The notes: generated by a model from the letters alone, not told the origin. A stretch of DNA of 50,046 nucleotides from an uncultured Oscillospiraceae bacterium (GCA_910584045.1 CAJTYO010000018.1:1-50046), one strand, 5' to 3'; positions 7,584 to 16,367 are shown, numbered from the stretch's first letter. Made by a program: numbers and translations.

Positions 7584-8144
7584 ATGTCTATGGCTGGACC
7601 CGTTTCCCGCCGGGAGGCGGCGCTGGAGAAATGGCTGCTGGTGTTCCTGCTCTTCTCCGGCGCCGGATGGGTCTGGGAGGTAGCGCTGACTGCTCTCACC
7701 CAGGGGCGGTGGGTCAACCGGGGAATGCTCCGGGGACCCTGGCTGCCGGTTTACGGCGTGGGAGGCGCGGCGCTGTGCGCGCTGCTGGTCCGGCTGCGCC
7801 GGAGGTGGGCCGCGCCGCTGGTGGGCGCGCTGGCCGGCGGACTGCTGGAGTACGGAACGGCCCTGGCCCTGGAGCTGCGCTTCCGGCAGCGGTGGTGGGA
7901 CTACACCGGCTGGGCCGGCAGCATACAGGGGCGGGTGTGTCTGGCGAGCTTGGCAGGCTTCGCGCTGGCGGGGTGGATGCTCATGCGGCTGGCCCCGAGG
8001 GTGCTGGAGAGGGTGGAGCGGATGCCGCCGGGCCTGCGCACCGCTCTGTGCCGGGGCGTTTGTCTGGCCTTCGCGCTGGACTGGTCGTTTTCTCTGCTCC
8101 GGCCCAACATGGGCGCGGGGATCACCTGTCCCCTGGGGCCATAG
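7584..8144 (+). CDS. Putative ABC transporter permease, CmpB type (DUF1113)
   Basis: Membrane protein of 186 residues (184 if the second ATG at 7590 is used). It has about four or five hydrophobic segments and family hallmarks FSGAGWVWEVAL, NRGMLRGPWLPVYGVGGAAL and LLEYGTALALELRFRQRWWDY. The family is named as an ABC transporter type IV permease, but no ATPase is adjacent and the function is unproven. It is a single gene, divergent from the NusG-II/Gx pair. No terminator is seen before the next promoter at 8166. Confidence 0.8.
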   Translation: MSMAGPVSRREAALEKWLLVFLLFSGAGWVWEVALTALTQGRWVNRGMLRGPWLPVYGVGGAALCALLVRLRRRWAAPLVGALAGGLLEYGTALALELRFRQRWWDYTGWAGSIQGRVCLASLAGFALAGWMLMRLAPRVLERVERMPPGLRTALCRGVCLAFALDWSFSLLRPNMGAGITCPLGP

Positions 8145-8165
8145 GCAAAACCGCCGGAAAGTCCA

Positions 8166-8194
8166 TTGACCCGGACCGGATTTTATTATAAAAT
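8166..8194 (+). promoter_or_regulatory. Promoter of the flavoprotein operon
   Basis: TTGACC (8166-8171), 17-base spacer, TAAAAT (8189-8194). The leader of about 85 bases contains a GC-only stem-loop (9-base arms, 8243-8251 and 8254-8262) just before the ribosome binding site. Confidence 0.6.
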
Positions 8195-8284
8195 GAAATA
8201 TCCGCATCTCCGCCCGGACCCGCCGGGGGAGCGGCGGCATGGCGCGCCCCGCCCGGGGCGCGGGGAAGAAAGAGGACGAAAATC

Positions 8285-9721
8285 ATGCAGGATGTCATCA
8301 TTATCGGCTGCGGCGTGGTGGGTGCGGCCTGTGCCTATGAGCTGGCCCGCTACCAGCTGCGCGTCTCCATTTTGGAGGCGGGCAGCGACGCGGCGGCAGG
8401 GACCACCAAGGCCAACAGCGCCATTCTCCACGCCGGATACGACCCGGAGCCGGGCACGCTCATGGCCAGGCTCAACGTGGAGGGCGTGCGTCTGGCGGAG
8501 GAGATCTGCAATAAACTGGACGTGCTCTACCGGAAGTGCGGCAGTATGGTGCTGGCTTTTGACGAGGAGGACCGGGCCTGTCTGCGCACGCTGCTGGAGC
8601 GGGGAGAGCAGAACGGGGTCCCGGGGCTGCGCCTGCTGTCCGGGGATGAGGCCCGGGCGCTGGAACCGGAGATCAGCGGCGAGGCCGTGGAGGTCCTTCT
8701 GGCCCCCGGCGCCGCCATCGTGGACCCATGGGATTACGCTCTGGCCATGGCGGAGACGGCGGTGCGCAACGGCGTATCGTTTCATCGGAGCTGCCGGGTC
8801 ACCGCCATTGAGAGGGCGGCGGAGGGGTTCTCCATCGCCACCACCGGCGGCGTGTTCCGGAGCCGGTACATCATTAATGCCGCCGGTGTGTATGCCGGCG
8901 AGGTTCACGCCCTGGTGGGGGGGCGCAATTTCAGCATCCGCCCCTCCAAGGGGGAGTACTACTTACTGGACAAGAGCGAGGGGAACCGTGTGGGCCGGAT
9001 CATCTTCCAGTGCCCCAGTGCGGCGGGCAAGGGCGTGCTGGTCTCCCCTACCGTTCACGGGAATCTCCTTGCGGGCCCCACGGCGGAGCCCTCCGCACCG
9101 GACGACACGGCCAACACCGCCTCGGGGCTGGAGACTGTGCGCCGCCTGTCCGCCCGCAGTGTGCCCGGGGTCCGCTTCCGGGAGAACATACGAAACTTTG
9201 CCGGGGTCCGGGCCAACTCGGACCGGGGGGACTTCATCCTGGAGGAGAGCCCCGCCGTCCCCGGTTTCTTCAACGCGGCGGGCATCTGTTCCCCCGGCCT
9301 GAGCGCCGCCCCGGCCATGGCCCGATATCTGGCGGAGCGTATGGGGGAGAGAGGGCTGACGCTGCGGAAGAGGGAGAGCTTTATTGACAGCCGGAGGAAA
9401 ACACGTTTTCGCCATTTGGATGATGAAGCCCGAAACGAGCTGATTGCCAAAGACCCCCGCTATGGCCGGGTGATCTGCCGGTGCGAGACGGTGACGGAGG
9501 GGGAAATTCTTGAGTGCCTTCGCCAGCCCATCCCGCCGGTCAGTATCAACGGTGTGAAGCGCCGGGTGGGCGCGGGCATGGGCCGGTGTCAGGGCGGCTT
9601 CTGCGGACCCAGGGTGCAGGAGATCCTGGCCCGGGAGCTGGGCCTGCGGCCCGACCAGATCCCCCTGGAGGAGCCGGGGTCCTGGATTCTCACCGGGGAG
9701 ACAAAGGAGGTGTGGTCATGA
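8285..9721 (+). CDS. FAD-dependent oxidoreductase with BFD-like [2Fe-2S] domain (GlpA/LhgO-like)
   Basis: Flavoprotein of 478 residues. The N-terminal Rossmann motif is VIIGCGVVGAACAYEL (residues 4-19). The DAO-type catalytic domain runs to about residue 365, with FNAAGICSPGLSAAPAMA near its end. Residues about 395-450 form a BFD-like domain with cysteines in VICRCETVTEGEI and MGRCQGGFCGP, four in total, fitting a [2Fe-2S] cluster. Homologues are called anaerobic glycerol-3-phosphate dehydrogenase subunit A or L-2-hydroxyglutarate oxidase. The actual substrate here is not certain. It is coupled by ATGA to the next flavoprotein and DUF1667 genes, which suggests one electron-transfer complex. 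Confidence 0.88.
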   Translation: MQDVIIIGCGVVGAACAYELARYQLRVSILEAGSDAAAGTTKANSAILHAGYDPEPGTLMARLNVEGVRLAEEICNKLDVLYRKCGSMVLAFDEEDRACLRTLLERGEQNGVPGLRLLSGDEARALEPEISGEAVEVLLAPGAAIVDPWDYALAMAETAVRNGVSFHRSCRVTAIERAAEGFSIATTGGVFRSRYIINAAGVYAGEVHALVGGRNFSIRPSKGEYYLLDKSEGNRVGRIIFQCPSAAGKGVLVSPTVHGNLLAGPTAEPSAPDDTANTASGLETVRRLSARSVPGVRFRENIRNFAGVRANSDRGDFILEESPAVPGFFNAAGICSPGLSAAPAMARYLAERMGERGLTLRKRESFIDSRRKTRFRHLDDEARNELIAKDPRYGRVICRCETVTEGEILECLRQPIPPVSINGVKRRVGAGMGRCQGGFCGPRVQEILARELGLRPDQIPLEEPGSWILTGETKEVWS

Positions 9722-10980
9722 GGGACTACGAGCTGATTGTCGTGGGCGGCGGTCCCGCGGGACTGGCCGCCGCGCTGGCCGCCTGGGACGGCGGCGTGCG
9801 GCGCATCCTGCTCCTGGAGCGGGACGGCGCGCTGGGGGGCATCCTCAACCAGTGCGTTCACAACGGCTTTGGCCTTCACCGGTTCAAGGAGGAGCTCACC
9901 GGCCCGGAATACGCCGGGCGGTTCATCGATCTGCTCGCGGACACCGGCGTGGAGGTGAAAACTGACGCCATGGCGCTGTCCGTTGCGCCGGACAAGACCG
10001 TGCGGTACGTAAGCCCCGACGGCGGCTGCCGGACGGTGGGGGCGGAGGCCGTGGTACTGGCCATGGGCTGCCGTGAGCGGACCCGGGGGGCCATCTCTGT
10101 GCCCGGAACCCGGTGCGCCGGCATCTTCACCGCCGGGGCCGCCCAGCGCTTCCTCAATATCGAGGGACAGATGGTGGGCCGTCGGGCGGTCATCCTGGGC
10201 AGCGGGGATATCGGGCTCATCATGGCCCGGCGGATGACCCTGGAGGGGGCGAATGTGCTGGCCTGTGTGGAGCTGATGCCCTACTCCAGCGGGCTGAACC
10301 GGAACATTGTCCAGTGTCTCCAGGACTTTGACATCCCCCTGCTCCTCTCCCACACCGTCACCAATATTGTGGGGCGGGACCGGCTGGAGCGGGTGGAGGT
10401 GTCACAGGTGGACGAAAACCGCCGCCCCATCCCCGGCACGGAGCGAACCTTCGACTGTGACACGCTGCTGCTGAGCGTGGGGCTTCTGCCGGAAAATGAG
10501 CTGACGAGGGAGTTGGGGGCGGAGATGGACCTCCGGACCAACGGCGCAGTGGTCTACGAAAACATGGAGACCTCTATTCCCGGCATATTCGCCTGCGGCA
10601 ACGTGCTCCAGGTCCATGATCTGGTGGACTTTGTCAGCGGAGAGAGCGCCCGGGCCGGCGCCGCCGCCGCGGCCTATGTGCTCGGAGGGGAGAGGGGCTC
10701 CGGACGGGTGCTGACTGTGGGAAACGGCGCCGCCGTCACCTATACCGTTCCCCAGCGCATCCGTCTGGAGGCCGCCGGCGAGGGAGTGCAGGTGTTTTTC
10801 CGGGTAAATCGAGTGTTCGAGAGGTCCGCCGTCGTGGTGCGCAGCGGGGAGAAGCAGATCGCCCGCTACAAGCGGGACCACATGGCCCCTGGGGAGATGG
10901 AGCATATTTTTCTGCCGTCCAAGCTGTTGGCTCTGGCAGAGGATGGTCTCACGGTCAGCGCGGAGGAGGTGAAGGCATGA
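9718..10980 (+). CDS. NAD(P)/FAD-dependent oxidoreductase
   Basis: Flavoprotein of 420 residues of the pyridine nucleotide-disulfide reductase fold. The FAD motif VVGGGPAGLAAALAA is at residues 8-22, a second dinucleotide motif VILGSGDIGLIMARR at about 159-173, and the late FAD motif TSIPGIFACGNVL at about 284-296. CGAGCNAC-type redox disulfides are absent. The family is often found as the second subunit beside GlpA-like oxidases, where it could pass electrons to or from NAD(P). Start and stop overlap both neighbours by ATGA, so the three proteins are probably made in equal amounts. Confidence 0.88.
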   Translation: MRDYELIVVGGGPAGLAAALAAWDGGVRRILLLERDGALGGILNQCVHNGFGLHRFKEELTGPEYAGRFIDLLADTGVEVKTDAMALSVAPDKTVRYVSPDGGCRTVGAEAVVLAMGCRERTRGAISVPGTRCAGIFTAGAAQRFLNIEGQMVGRRAVILGSGDIGLIMARRMTLEGANVLACVELMPYSSGLNRNIVQCLQDFDIPLLLSHTVTNIVGRDRLERVEVSQVDENRRPIPGTERTFDCDTLLLSVGLLPENELTRELGAEMDLRTNGAVVYENMETSIPGIFACGNVLQVHDLVDFVSGESARAGAAAAAYVLGGERGSGRVLTVGNGAAVTYTVPQRIRLEAAGEGVQVFFRVNRVFERSAVVVRSGEKQIARYKRDHMAPGEMEHIFLPSKLLALAEDGLTVSAEEVKA

Positions 10981-11327
10981 GGGAGCTGATCTGCATCGTC
11001 TGTCCCAACGGCTGCCGTCTGCGGGTAGATGAGGAAAACGGGTACAAGGTGACAGGCAGCGCCTGTCACCGGGGCGAGGAGTACGGAAGAAGCGAGCTGC
11101 TGCATCCCGTCCGGGTTCTCACCGGCACCGTGCGGCTCCATGGCGCGGCCCTGGGTCGCTGTCCGGTGAAAACGGCGAGCCCCATTCCAAAGGAGAAGCT
11201 GCTGGAGGCTGCCCGGGCCCTGTGCGGCGTGGATGCGGAGGCGCCGGTCTACAGGGGGGACGTGGTGCTGGCCGACGTGTGCGGCACGGGCGTGGACGTG
11301 GTGGCCACCCGGACGATTTTGCCATAA
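10977..11327 (+). CDS. DUF1667 protein, Cys-rich third gene of the flavoprotein operon
   Basis: Protein of 116 residues. The N-terminal cysteines at 6, 9, 13 and 30 (CIVCPNGC and GSACHRG) look like a metal or Fe-S site. The middle part contains RVLTGTV and CPVKTASPIPKEKL, as in molybdopterin oxidoreductase-like Fe-S domains, and the end has ADVCGTGVDVVATRTI. DUF1667 proteins are consistently linked to GlpA-like/FAD oxidoreductase pairs. A role as electron carrier or assembly part is inferred. The stop codon is 2 bases from that of the convergent HxlR gene. Confidence 0.85.
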   Translation: MRELICIVCPNGCRLRVDEENGYKVTGSACHRGEEYGRSELLHPVRVLTGTVRLHGAALGRCPVKTASPIPKEKLLEAARALCGVDAEAPVYRGDVVLADVCGTGVDVVATRTILP

Positions 11328-11329
11328 AC

Positions 11330-11662
11330 CTATTCCGCCGCCCGCATAGCTTTATACTGCCGGCCCCAGGTCTCCAGGGAATCGAAGATGGGCCGCATGG
11401 ACTTTCCCAGGTCGCTGAGGGCATACTCCACCCGGGGCGGGACCTCCGGGTATACGGTGCGGGTCACAAGCCCGTCGGCCTCCATGGCGCGCAGGCTGTC
11501 GGTCAGTACCTTCTGGCTGACACCCTCCAGATCCCGCTTCAGCTCGTTGAACCGCCAGGGGCGCTCCATCAGATTCCGCATGATCAGCAGCTTCCATTTG
11601 CTTCCGATCAGCTGCACAGTCGTAGCCACCGGGCAGACGGGCATCTCCTCTTTTGTCAGCAT
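11330..11662 (-). CDS. HxlR family transcription regulator
   Basis: Winged-helix regulator of 110 residues. The family core is CPVATTVQLIGSKWKLLIMR with the conserved N-terminal Cys, followed by FNELKRDLEGVSQKVLTDSL and the wing region RTVYPEVPPRVEYALSDLG. The start at 11662 is chosen because AAAGGAGG is 7 bases upstream. The in-frame ATG at 11701 has none. HxlR regulators sense aldehydes, quinones or redox stress and usually control a neighbouring gene. Its divergent neighbour is the YdeI-like protein. Confidence 0.9.
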   Translation of the reverse strand: MLTKEEMPVCPVATTVQLIGSKWKLLIMRNLMERPWRFNELKRDLEGVSQKVLTDSLRAMEADGLVTRTVYPEVPPRVEYALSDLGKSMRPIFDSLETWGRQYKAMRAAE

Positions 11663-11861
11663 GGCGGAGCCTCCTTTACGCCGTATATGTTTATAGTACA
11701 TGCAATTATACTACAGTATGGGTCTGGGGGCAAGAAGGTTATACGTAAAGTGCCGGCCGTGAAAAATTCGTGCGGCCTGTAATACAAAATTGAGCGGAGG
11801 TAAGCTCTGTGATAAAATCATGACTGCATTGCAGCTGAAGCGGACTATGGAGGAACGCACG

Positions 11862-12425
11862 ATGAGCGATACAATGGAATTTGCCGGCAGAGAAGAATTC
11901 AGAGGGTGGCTTTTGGACAACTGTCTGTCAAGCCCCGGAGTCTGGCTTCTGTTCGGCAAGCCCGGCGGGCCGAAGACCATAAAGGCGGGAGAGGCGCTGG
12001 AAGAGGCCCTCTGTTTCGGATGGATCGACGGGCAGATGCAGCGCATCGACGGCAAAAGCTACAAGAAATACTTCTCAATGCGCAGAGAGAGGAGCAAGTG
12101 GTCGGAGAAAAATAAGGCGTTAGCCCGAAGCCTTGAGGAGCGGGGTCTCATGACCGATTTCGGCAGAGTGAAAATCGAGGAGGCAAAAAAGAACGGCCAA
12201 TGGAACGCCCCAAATCCACTGGCGGTCACGGAGGAGCAGATTGCCCGCGTAACCGCGCTCCTGGCGGAACATGAGCCCGCCTGTACCAATTTTCAGGCTA
12301 TGCCTCTGTCCGTAAGGAAAACCTACACGCGGGCGTATTTTGACGCGAAGACGGAGACCGGACGGGAACGCCGCCTCGCCTGGCTGGTGGACAGGCTCAA
12401 TAAAAATCTGAGGCCGATGGATTGA
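11862..12425 (+). CDS. YdeI/OmpD-associated family protein
   Basis: Soluble protein of 187 residues from the ATG at 11862, which has GGAGG 8 bases upstream. Earlier in-frame ATGs at 11790, 11820 and 11847 lack this spacing. Family hallmarks are ALEEALCFGWIDGQMQRID, YFSMRRERSKWSEKN and ALLAEHEPACTNFQAMP, with a C-terminal helical part ending in KTETGRERRLAWLVDRLNK. The family is widespread and of unknown molecular role. B. subtilis YdeI-type members have been tied to stress or antimicrobial peptide tolerance. Base composition is somewhat less GC-rich than the neighbours. Confidence 0.82.
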   Translation: MSDTMEFAGREEFRGWLLDNCLSSPGVWLLFGKPGGPKTIKAGEALEEALCFGWIDGQMQRIDGKSYKKYFSMRRERSKWSEKNKALARSLEERGLMTDFGRVKIEEAKKNGQWNAPNPLAVTEEQIARVTALLAEHEPACTNFQAMPLSVRKTYTRAYFDAKTETGRERRLAWLVDRLNKNLRPMD

Positions 12426-12438
12426 TACGCGCGCCTTA

Positions 12439-13344
12439 CTACATCTCTCTCTGTCCCAGCACCTGCTTGACGATTTGTATAAATCCGGCGGCGTAGCGGG
12501 GAAGGGGCTCCCCCTTGGGATAGCAGGCGAAGAAATGCCGGTTGTTCTCAAAGCCCTCCAACGGGAAAAAAGCCCCGTGGCGGCGCACCATATCGTCCAC
12601 GTAGATGTTTGAGCACAGCATACAGCTCCCCGTCCCGAGGGCCACCCGTTTGGCTACCTCCAGGGAGTCGGTCTCCAACAGGACCTTGGGCGACAGCCCA
12701 CAGCGGCGGAAGAGCATATCCTGGACCACCCGGACGCTGTGTCCCTCCTTCAGACTGATGAAGACCTCCCCGGCGGCCTCCTCCACCCGCACCGCCGTGC
12801 CGGAGGGGAAGCGATGGCTCAAAGCGGCCCCCTCCCCCGCCAGAATGCCGATCACCTCCCGCTCAATGAGCTCATAGGCCATCTGCGGGCTGGTGGACTC
12901 GATGGCCGCCAGGGCCAGGTCCACCTCCCCCCGGCTGACCAGCTCCTCCAGTGCGGCGCTGCCCCGCTCCGTCAGAGTCAGGGACACGTGGGGATACTGC
13001 ATGGCGAACCAGGGCAGGGCCAGAGGCAGCACCTGACCCGCCCGCTGGACGCTGATGCCCAGGCGCAGACGGCCGCTGTTTTCCTCTCGAATTTCCTGGA
13101 GCTGATTTTCCAGCCGCTCGTGGGCCGCCAGCATTACGCCGGCGGCCTCCACTGCTTTTTCACCGGCGAAGGTCAGGCGGAAGGGCGCGGCGCTCCGGTC
13201 GAATAGCTCCGCGCCCAGCTCCGCCTCCACCTGGCGCAGCATCTGGCTCAGGGCGGGCTGGCTGACGTACAGCTTTCGGGCTGCGGCGGTGACTCCGCCC
13301 TCTTGGGCGATGGCCCGGATATAGCGGGCTTGTTTCAGATTCAT
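12439..13344 (-). CDS. LysR family regulator, probable citrate-operon activator
   Basis: Regulator of 301 residues. The N-terminal helix-turn-helix (MNLKQARYIRAIAQEGGVTA, LYVSQPALSQMLRQVEAEL) is followed by a periplasmic-binding-like effector domain from about residue 90. The start at 13344 follows GGGG. An in-frame ATG at 13389 lacks a ribosome site. It is divergent from citD-citE-citF-citMHS with a 217-bp AT-rich shared region, which is the classical LysR arrangement, so citrate or a related acid is the likely effector by context. Its stop is 13 bp from that of the convergent YdeI-like gene. Confidence 0.92.
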   Translation of the reverse strand: MNLKQARYIRAIAQEGGVTAAARKLYVSQPALSQMLRQVEAELGAELFDRSAAPFRLTFAGEKAVEAAGVMLAAHERLENQLQEIREENSGRLRLGISVQRAGQVLPLALPWFAMQYPHVSLTLTERGSAALEELVSRGEVDLALAAIESTSPQMAYELIEREVIGILAGEGAALSHRFPSGTAVRVEEAAGEVFISLKEGHSVRVVQDMLFRRCGLSPKVLLETDSLEVAKRVALGTGSCMLCSNIYVDDMVRRHGAFFPLEGFENNRHFFACYPKGEPLPRYAAGFIQIVKQVLGQREM

Positions 13345-13447
13345 AAAATTCAGCCCCCTTTTTGCGGCAGTTCTAACAAAGAAGATCAAATATTCCTTTT
13401 CATCTATATTATATACTATTTATATTCTGCTTTCAAGCATCTGCTAT

Positions 13448-13466
13448 ATAATATATTTATTATAAT
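13448..13466. promoter_or_regulatory. Candidate LysR binding site
   Basis: Near-palindromic ATAATATATTTATTATAAT, with ATAA and TTAT half-sites, centred about 65 bases before the predicted citD start site. That is where LysR-type proteins anchor. The surrounding DNA is very AT-rich, so the palindrome could be chance. Confidence 0.4.
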
Positions 13467-13485
13467 TTGGAAACAAATTATCTAT

Positions 13486-13514
13486 TTGTATTATGATTGG
13501 CTGCGTGATATGAT
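13486..13514 (+). promoter_or_regulatory. Promoter of the citrate lyase operon
   Basis: TTGTAT (13486-13491), 17-base spacer, TATGAT (13509-13514). The start site would be near 13521, about 40 bases before citD, whose ribosome site is GGAGGAGG. Confidence 0.6.
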
Positions 13515-13561
13515 GCCGGCATAAGGACCTCGGAACATTACAACTGGAGGAGGAAAACGGT

Positions 13562-13864
13562 ATGGAAATTTTAAAGCCAGCCGTGGCCGGGACGCTGGAA
13601 TCCAGCGACGCGCAGGTGACTGTGGAGCCCGGCGTGGGCGGCGTGGAGCTGACCCTGACCAGCAGCGTCATGAACCAATACGGGCGGCAGATCCGCGCCG
13701 CAGTGCTGGAGACCCTGGAGCGGCTGGACGTGTCCAGCGCCAGGGTGACGGTGGTGGACAAGGGCGCGCTGGACTGCACGCTCAAGGCCCGGGTGGAATG
13801 CGCGGTACTGCGCAGCTGCGGCCGGTCGGCGGAAAATGTCCCCTGGGGAGGTGCTGTCAGATGA
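13562..13864 (+). CDS. citD: Citrate lyase acyl carrier protein (gamma subunit)
   Basis: Small subunit of citrate lyase, 100 residues, carrying the phosphoribosyl-dephospho-CoA prosthetic group on which acetyl and citryl groups ride. The N-terminal motif LKPAVAGTLESSD has Ser14 at the attachment position of the Klebsiella protein. The pattern MNQYGRQIRAAV and the strand ARVTVVDKGALDCTLKARVE fit the family. The ATG follows a strong GGAGGAGG. It overlaps citE by ATGA. Genes for attaching the group (citX, citG) and for acetylating it (citC) are not in this window. Confidence 0.95.
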   Translation: MEILKPAVAGTLESSDAQVTVEPGVGGVELTLTSSVMNQYGRQIRAAVLETLERLDVSSARVTVVDKGALDCTLKARVECAVLRSCGRSAENVPWGGAVR

Positions 13865-14775
13865 TACCTCGTCCCAGACCGGAGCGCTTCCGGCTGCGTC
13901 GGACCATGATGTTTATGAACGCCCAGAAACCGGGACTTATCAAGGACGCGTACATATACGGCTGCGACAGCATCATGCTGGACCTGGAGGACGCGGTGGC
14001 CGAAAACCAGAAGGACGCGGCCCGATTCTCTCTGTACCACGCACTGAAGTCCATCGACTACGGCGACACGGAGGTGATCGTCCGCATTAACGGCCTGGAT
14101 ACGCCCCACTGGAGGGAGGATGTGCGGGTCTGCGTGGCGGGGGGCGCGGATGGCATCCGCATTGCCAAGTGTGAGTGTGCTCAGGATGTGAAAACCGTGG
14201 AGAGGGCTGTGGAGGAGGCGGAGGAGGAGTTCGGCGCGGAAAAGGGCCGGACTCTGCTGATGGCGGCCCTGGAGAGCCCGCGCGGTATTTTGAACGCCTA
14301 CGAGATTTGCAGCGCGTCGGAGCGGCTGTTCGGTGTGGCCATCTCCGGCGGCGACTTCCGCAAGTGTATGCAGACGAAGTTCCAGCCGGACGGCGTGGAT
14401 ATGCTGGCTGCCCGGGGACAGATGCTGCTGGCTGCCCGGGCTGCCGGAGTGCAGTGCTTTGACACAGTGTTCACCGACTTGGACGACCAAGCGGGTTTCG
14501 AGGCCGAGGTGCGGCAGAACAAGGCCATGGGCTTTGACGGCAAGAGCCTTATTAACCCCAAGCAGATCCGCCTTGTCCATCAGATCTTTGCCCCCACGGA
14601 GCGGGAGGTCCTCCAGGCTGAGAAGATCGTCCGGGCCTATCGGGAGCAGTCCAAGGCGGGGGTGGGGGTATTCACCGTGGATGGGAAGATGATCGATATC
14701 GCCTTTATCCCCGGCGCGGAGCGGACGCTGAAGCTGGCAAGGGCCTGCGGCATGTATGAGGGGGATCTGGTATGA
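13861..14775 (+). CDS. citE: Citrate lyase beta subunit (citryl-ACP lyase)
   Basis: Beta subunit of citrate lyase, 304 residues, which splits citryl-ACP into acetyl-ACP and oxaloacetate. It is a TIM barrel of the HpcH/HpaI-CitE superfamily. Visible active-site motifs are SIMLDLEDAVAENQKDAAR, VIVRINGLDTPHW, LMAALESPRGILNAYEI (metal-binding Glu) and GFDGKSLINPKQIRLVH. Length is normal. It is coupled to citD and citF by ATGA overlaps on both sides, consistent with fixed stoichiometry in the complex. Confidence 0.96.
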   Translation: MIPRPRPERFRLRRTMMFMNAQKPGLIKDAYIYGCDSIMLDLEDAVAENQKDAARFSLYHALKSIDYGDTEVIVRINGLDTPHWREDVRVCVAGGADGIRIAKCECAQDVKTVERAVEEAEEEFGAEKGRTLLMAALESPRGILNAYEICSASERLFGVAISGGDFRKCMQTKFQPDGVDMLAARGQMLLAARAAGVQCFDTVFTDLDDQAGFEAEVRQNKAMGFDGKSLINPKQIRLVHQIFAPTEREVLQAEKIVRAYREQSKAGVGVFTVDGKMIDIAFIPGAERTLKLARACGMYEGDLV

Positions 14776-16337
14776 TAAATTATGTTGGAAGAGATATCCC
14801 TGACTTCCTGCTGGACGGTGGCCGGGAGGTCTATCAGGGCAAAAACTACATGGACGGCAGGTATGTCCAGAAGGCTTCCCCCCGCACCCGGCGGTACGAG
14901 GCCCCACGGGAGAGCAAGATCGTGAGCTCCCTCGCCCAGGCCCTCCGGGACTGCGGCGCTCGGGACGGCATGACCTTCTCCTTCCACCACCATCTGCGGG
15001 ACGGGGACTTCGTGGTGAACATGGTCATGCGGGCCGCCATTGAGGAGCTGGGTCTCACCGATCTAACCATCGCCGCCACCAGCCTGGGCGGAGCCCACGA
15101 CCCCATTGCCGCTTACATTGAGCAGGGCAGGGTGACGGGCATCCAGACCAGCGGCATACGGGGCCGCATGGGAGAGGTGGTGTCCGCCGGAAAGTTGAAG
15201 ACCCCCGCCGTCATCCGCAGCCACGGCGGCCGACCCCGGGCTATCGAGGCCGGTGAGGTCCACATCGATATCGCCTTCATTGCCGCGCCCACAAGCGATT
15301 GTGTGGGCAACTGCCGGGGCGTGGGCGGCAAGAGCGACTGCGGCAGCATGGGCTACGCCATGAGCGACGCACGGTATGCCGACCATGTGGTGGTGGTCAC
15401 CGACTGCCTGGTGGACTTCCCCAATATGCCTGCCAGTGTGGAGGCTGTGGATGTGGACGCGGTGGTGGTGGTGGCTTCCATCGGCGACCCCGGGAAGATC
15501 GCCTCCGCCGCCGCCCGTATCTCTCAGAATCCCAGGGATCTGATGATGGCGGAGAACGTGGCGAAGATCATCGCCTCCACCCCCTATTTCAAGGAGGGCT
15601 TCTCCTTTCAGACCGGCGTGGGAGGTCCCTCTCTGGCGGCCAACCTGTTCCTGGAGGCATACATGGACCAGCGGGGCATCAAGATGGGCTGGGCCATTGG
15701 AGGCATCTGCGGTCCCATGGTGGAGCTGCTGAAGAAGGGCAAGGTGGGCAAGGTGATTGACGTGCAGGACTTCGACCTGGACGCGGTCAACTCCATTCAC
15801 CGCACCCCCGGCCACTATGAGATGAGCGCCAGCCAGTACGCCAACCCCGCCAACAAGGGAGCTTTTGTGGGTAAGCTGGATTTCGTTGTCCTGGCGGCCC
15901 TGGAGATTGACACCGGGTTTAACGTCAACGTCCTCACGGGCTCTGACGGCGTACTGCGGGGTGCGCCCGGCGGCCACCCAGACACAGCGGCGGGCAGCAA
16001 GTGCTGCATCATCGTCACACCCCTGACCCGAGGCCGCATGGCCACAGTGTGCGAGCACGTGGTCACCGTCACCACCCCCGGCGACTGCGTGGACGTGCTG
16101 GTCACGGACTACGGCATCGCCGTGAACCCCCTGCGGCCGGACCTCATTGCGTGCCTGGACAGGGCGGGAATCCCTCACGTGACCATCGAGGCGCTGAAGG
16201 AGAAGGCCTACTCCCTGGTGGGCCGGCCCGACCCGCTGGAGTGGGAGGAGAAGGTGGTGGCCGTGCTGGAGGCACGGGACGGCACCATTCTGGATGTGGT
16301 CAGAAAAATCAAGCCCTACTCTCCGGACGAGAGATAA
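14772..16337 (+). CDS. citF: Citrate lyase alpha subunit (citrate:acetyl-ACP transferase)
   Basis: Alpha subunit of citrate lyase, 521 residues. It exchanges citrate for acetate on the acyl carrier protein, forming citryl-ACP for CitE. Conserved stretches include FSFHHHLRDGDFVVNMVM, TSGIRGRMGEVVSAG, PTSDCVGNCRGVGGKSDCGS, SFQTGVGGPSLAANLFLEAY and TGSDGVLRGAPGGHPDTA. It is full length for the family. The start overlaps citE by ATGA. The transporter gene begins 30 bp downstream. Confidence 0.96.
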   Translation: MINYVGRDIPDFLLDGGREVYQGKNYMDGRYVQKASPRTRRYEAPRESKIVSSLAQALRDCGARDGMTFSFHHHLRDGDFVVNMVMRAAIEELGLTDLTIAATSLGGAHDPIAAYIEQGRVTGIQTSGIRGRMGEVVSAGKLKTPAVIRSHGGRPRAIEAGEVHIDIAFIAAPTSDCVGNCRGVGGKSDCGSMGYAMSDARYADHVVVVTDCLVDFPNMPASVEAVDVDAVVVVASIGDPGKIASAAARISQNPRDLMMAENVAKIIASTPYFKEGFSFQTGVGGPSLAANLFLEAYMDQRGIKMGWAIGGICGPMVELLKKGKVGKVIDVQDFDLDAVNSIHRTPGHYEMSASQYANPANKGAFVGKLDFVVLAALEIDTGFNVNVLTGSDGVLRGAPGGHPDTAAGSKCCIIVTPLTRGRMATVCEHVVTVTTPGDCVDVLVTDYGIAVNPLRPDLIACLDRAGIPHVTIEALKEKAYSLVGRPDPLEWEEKVVAVLEARDGTILDVVRKIKPYSPDER

Positions 16338-16367
16338 AATATGTAATAAAGAAAGAGGTTAAACCCC

